Part shown: in pieces, positions 3,438 through 5,985 of the stretch
How positions within the stretch are numbered: position 1 is the first letter of the stretch
How the letters are laid out: each line of letters begins with the position of its first letter
Assembly (NCBI GenBank): GCA_002338255.1
Contig: DDHX01000010.1
Coordinates: 30,237 to 36,221 of the forward strand
Origin: Ruminococcaceae bacterium UBA1865
Lineage (GTDB): Bacteria; Bacillota; Clostridia; Oscillospirales; Acutalibacteraceae
Direction: 5' to 3'
DNA: 5,985 nucleotides
Position numbers and translations under genes: made by a program
Notes under the pieces: generated by a model
Told to the model about the DNA's origin: nothing
Database searches by the model: none
The model's input: the letters and a program-made list of their open reading frames with translations, nothing else

Positions 3438-5985
3438 TTAGCCAACGATACCGACAAAAGTCTTAACACCATTGATATAGATGCCAGCCTGTGTGCCGAC
3501 TTTGCCGACTGAAGAAATCTTGTAGAGGTAATCGTTACCAGTCTTGGAAACGAATTTTGCAGAGAACACACCAGCTGTACCAACTCCGAATGTCGGAACT
3601 GTAGCTGAAGTAATCTTTACAGTGTAAGCGCCCTTAACAGTAACATTGCCCTTTGTGTCGCTTGTATAAGCAGGAGCGGAAACAGTTGCAACAAGGAGCT
3701 TATTGCCGTTAATGTATACGCCTGTTGCGGAACCAACTTTACCAACTGCAGTAATCTTGATATAGTAGTCATTGCCTACATTAGTAGCCATGACTGATGT
3801 GAACACACCAGAAGTACCAAGAGTCAGCACTGGTTTAGTATCAGAAGTAATCTTGAACTGATAAGTTTTGCCCGCATTTACAGAGAAGTCATTGTTTGTG
3901 TCGGAAACATATTCCGGCTTTGCAATAGCTTCAATGTCAGCAGTACCAGCTGCATAATCCAAAGACCAATCATCAGAATCAACAAGGGTTGCTTTTAATG
4001 TGCCTTTGTTTTCAGATGCAAAATCTTTATCAACGCCAATCGTTTCGATTGTTGCTGTGTTGCCAGTTGAAGTGAAAGTAAAGTATTCATTAGAACCTGT
4101 GAATTCCCACTTAATCTTTGTGTCTGCCGGTAAAGTTGTGCCTACCGGATAAGCGGAAGCTGTGAAAGTTTGCTTGTACTGTGAACCAACAGGAATCTTT
4201 GCAGAAGTCTTGTTAAGAACAATACCAGCAAATTCGACAGACTTAATGACAAAGCTATCAATTTTGTCGCCGGCTACAACATCAAGTTTAAAGCCGTACG
4301 GAGCAAAATCTTCAGCGGAAACAGTATCACTTACAGCCTTGAATACAGCTGTATTCTTAGCGAAAGTCTTATCGGAAAGCTTTAGAACAGGTGAACCGGA
4401 AACAGAATCATTAACCATAAGTTTACCTGCGGCAATGACGATATCGCCAGGTCCCTCAACTGAGTTTGTGGTTACATTGCCTGTAAATGCTACGCTGCCA
4501 TCAGTTGCACTAATGACATCAACAAGCACTGTACCATTTACGGTTGCATTAGTAGAATCGCCAGAAGCATTAATCTTTGTTTTCTTTGAATTACCAATTG
4601 TAGCAACAGAACCCTTGAAGCCTGTGAGCTTCAATTCGGAAGCCTGATAATCAAAGTCAATCGCGCCAATTATTGAATTTTCGCCAATGAGTTCAACAGA
4701 AGCATCGGCATCGTTTGCCTTATACTTGCCAGCTGTAGCTTTTGCATTGCTTGAATCCAATTTCAAATCCTTCGCAGTAACATCACCCACAGAAGCGGCT
4801 GTTTTAGAATCAGAAGGATTAACTTCAACACTTGTAGCCTTCACTTCGCCTTTAACAGCGCCGCCGGTTACTTTAACTATTGATGCCTCAACAGAAGCAG
4901 CAGAACCGTTTTTAACTTCTACTGTGTAAGTTTCACCATCTTTTACAGCTTTGATCGTGCCGACTTTACCGTTTACAACGTTAACATTGCCATCTACATC
5001 AATAGAAGCAACATTCGCTTTTTCGTTAACGGTAACAGCATATGCGCCTGTGATAGCGCCAACTGTACCGGAATCGACGGTAAGGATGCCGGTCAAATCA
5101 ATGCCTGCACCAGTGATTTTCCATGCATCGCCAGCTTCAGTACCAACTTTAACCTTTGCTCCGGCTGCATCAACAAAATAAGTGTCTCCACCTAATTTTT
5201 TAACCTGTGCTCCGGCTGGTTGTACGAATTTGTTAGCAATCTTTAATTTCGCATCTGCTTTAGAAGTCGTTGACTTACTTAAAGCTGGAGTTGGAGTAGC
5301 ACCATCAGAAATAATTTCAGCTGCGGAAACTTTAACTGTTTTTGTGCCGCTCTGATTTTTCAGCAATGCTGCTGAGGGAGCATCAGTAAAAGTTAGTGCA
5401 ACATCAGAAGTAGCGTCAGTTGTAATTGCGAAATTACCTGCTGCTGCAGCTGCAATACCATCTGTAGTATCAGCAACCGTAGTTGCTGCAGATAAAGTAG
5501 CAAGTGCAGAGGTAGCAGGGTCAACCGGTGCTGCTACTTTGACAACTGCAAAAGTAGAGACATTTCCGGCTATCTGGTTTCTTGCCAAATCATCAATGGC
5601 ATCAATATGGTCACCCATGGCTGCATCGTCAACTAATTTACCAATAAGAACATCGCCCTTGTTGTAAACAGTAACAGTAACTTTTGCAGTACCCTTAACA
5701 GTGTAATCTTTTTCACCGTCAGCGTATGTGCCAGTGTACAGCAGGGTAAGAACTTCTTTGCCACTCGCAGTGGTAGAAGTCAGTTTAACCTTACCAAGGT
5801 CAGTACCTGTCTTAAGATCTAAAATTTTGCTGCCGGAAGAATAAGCAATTGCCGTCAAGGATCCGACTGCAGTTTGATGGTCTTTAGTAGTAAGTGTCAC
5901 AGCACCAACAGCTGCTTTAATATCTGCAGTCATTAGTGTGTCACCAACACCACCATTTGCCAAGTATACATTCTTGTCTACTCCT
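3438..5985 (-). CDS. Large secreted or S-layer-like surface protein, 5' end beyond the window
   Basis: The frame is open through the window's right edge, leaving the last 848 residues before TAA (3440-3438). The first visible residues are GVDKNVYLANGGVGDTL. The protein has no cysteine, is rich in Ala, Thr, Val, Gly, Ser, Lys and Asp, and has no membrane segment in the visible part. This is typical of exported Gram-positive surface proteins. A long middle (about residues 290-535) is made of short alternating strands of the VGxI and GNVxV kind, suggesting a beta-helix-like or stacked-strand fold. About 582-687 resembles a BIG2-type Ig-like domain (GIVLNKTSAKIPVGSQY, then IKWEF). Two tandem modules of about 80 residues close the protein (690-770, 771-848). 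There is no LPxTG motif at the end and no SLH domain in the visible part, so any signal peptide or anchor must lie upstream. It is transcribed towards flagellin and unrelated to it in sequence. An S-layer role is inferred from composition, and I cannot name an orthologue. Confidence 0.85.
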   Translation of the reverse strand, partial: GVDKNVYLANGGVGDTLMTADIKAAVGAVTLTTKDHQTAVGSLTAIAYSSGSKILDLKTGTDLGKVKLTSTTASGKEVLTLLYTGTYADGEKDYTVKGTAKVTVTVYNKGDVLIGKLVDDAAMGDHIDAIDDLARNQIAGNVSTFAVVKVAAPVDPATSALATLSAATTVADTTDGIAAAAAGNFAITTDATSDVALTFTDAPSAALLKNQSGTKTVKVSAAEIISDGATPTPALSKSTTSKADAKLKIANKFVQPAGAQVKKLGGDTYFVDAAGAKVKVGTEAGDAWKITGAGIDLTGILTVDSGTVGAITGAYAVTVNEKANVASIDVDGNVNVVNGKVGTIKAVKDGETYTVEVKNGSAASVEASIVKVTGGAVKGEVKATSVEVNPSDSKTAASVGDVTAKDLKLDSSNAKATAGKYKANDADASVELIGENSIIGAIDFDYQASELKLTGFKGSVATIGNSKKTKINASGDSTNATVNGTVLVDVISATDGSVAFTGNVTTNSVEGPGDIVIAAGKLMVNDSVSGSPVLKLSDKTFAKNTAVFKAVSDTVSAEDFAPYGFKLDVVAGDKIDSFVIKSVEFAGIVLNKTSAKIPVGSQYKQTFTASAYPVGTTLPADTKIKWEFTGSNEYFTFTSTGNTATIETIGVDKDFASENKGTLKATLVDSDDWSLDYAAGTADIEAIAKPEYVSDTNNDFSVNAGKTYQFKITSDTKPVLTLGTSGVFTSVMATNVGNDYYIKITAVGKVGSATGVYINGNKLLVATVSAPAYTSDTKGNVTVKGAYTVKITSATVPTFGVGTAGVFSAKFVSKTGNDYLYKISSVGKVGTQAGIYINGVKTFVGIVG
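3441..3917 (-). repeat. Two tandem C-terminal modules of the surface protein
   Basis: Bases 3675-3917 and 3441-3674 encode two diverged copies of one module. Shared features in order are P-x-Y-x-SDT, a short V-x-G-x-Y-x-K-IT strand, a GT-x-GVF turn, GNDY, and then VGKVG-x(3)-G-[VI]-YING near the end. The copies are alike at protein level but clearly diverged in DNA, so the duplication is old. They could serve in assembly or in binding the wall or a glycan. I do not recognise a named domain. Confidence 0.8.

Noticed and set aside
4162..5181. Three plus-strand reading frames opposite the surface-protein gene (4162-4647, 4687-4929, 4951-5181)
   Set aside because: They are antisense shadows of a long Ala/Thr/Val-rich gene, with no ribosome sites and no recognisable domains.
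5961..5963. TTG as the start of the surface-protein gene
   Set aside because: The frame stays open to the window edge, the residues before it fit the same protein style, and no signal peptide follows. The AGGAG at the very edge (complement of 5981-5985) is too far from the TTG and in coding sequence.

Overview
The window looks like the late-flagellar region of a motile, low-to-mid GC Gram-positive bacterium, most likely a Clostridia member (perhaps Oscillospirales). This rests on the gene order DUF6470-type gene, fliW, csrA, flagellin, on strong AGGAGG ribosome sites, and on a SigD-type promoter before flagellin. The order matches the Bacillus/Clostridia arrangement flgL-yviE-fliW-csrA-hag. 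The taxon is inferred from gene content and protein style, not from a marker gene.

Layout: positions 1-273 hold the 3' end of a DUF6470 (YviE-like) gene, closed by a small terminator. fliW (358-789) and csrA (802-1035) follow, 12 bases apart. Positions 1036-1347 hold a SigD-type promoter (1125-1151) and a flagellin leader of about 190 nt with at least three predicted hairpins. One hairpin presents a near-consensus CsrA site in its loop, and a second GGA site overlaps the ribosome site. Flagellin (1348-2520) ends at a strong terminator. FliW, CsrA and flagellin form the known partner-switching circuit: CsrA represses flagellin translation, FliW antagonises CsrA, and flagellin titrates FliW. 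Every element this circuit needs is visible here.

Positions 2589-3437 are a convergent intergenic region. It contains four related palindromic repeat units (A-D, each about 55 bp) in alternating orientation, plus a solo 16-bp end. Units A and B flank a minus-strand DUF559 (Vsr-like, PD-(D/E)xK) endonuclease gene that I translated by hand. It is intact over about 120 codons except for one in-frame TAA. Units C and D form a miniature version with no gene between them. I read this as a DUF559-carrying mobile or repetitive element with its miniature derivative, and it is the most unusual part of the window.

Positions 3438-5985 (minus strand) encode the last 848 residues of a large, cysteine-free, Ala/Thr/Val/Gly-rich surface protein. 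It has beta-rich repeats, an Ig-like (BIG2-type) segment and two tandem C-terminal modules of about 80 residues. It is probably an S-layer or other cell-surface protein. Its N-terminus lies outside the window.
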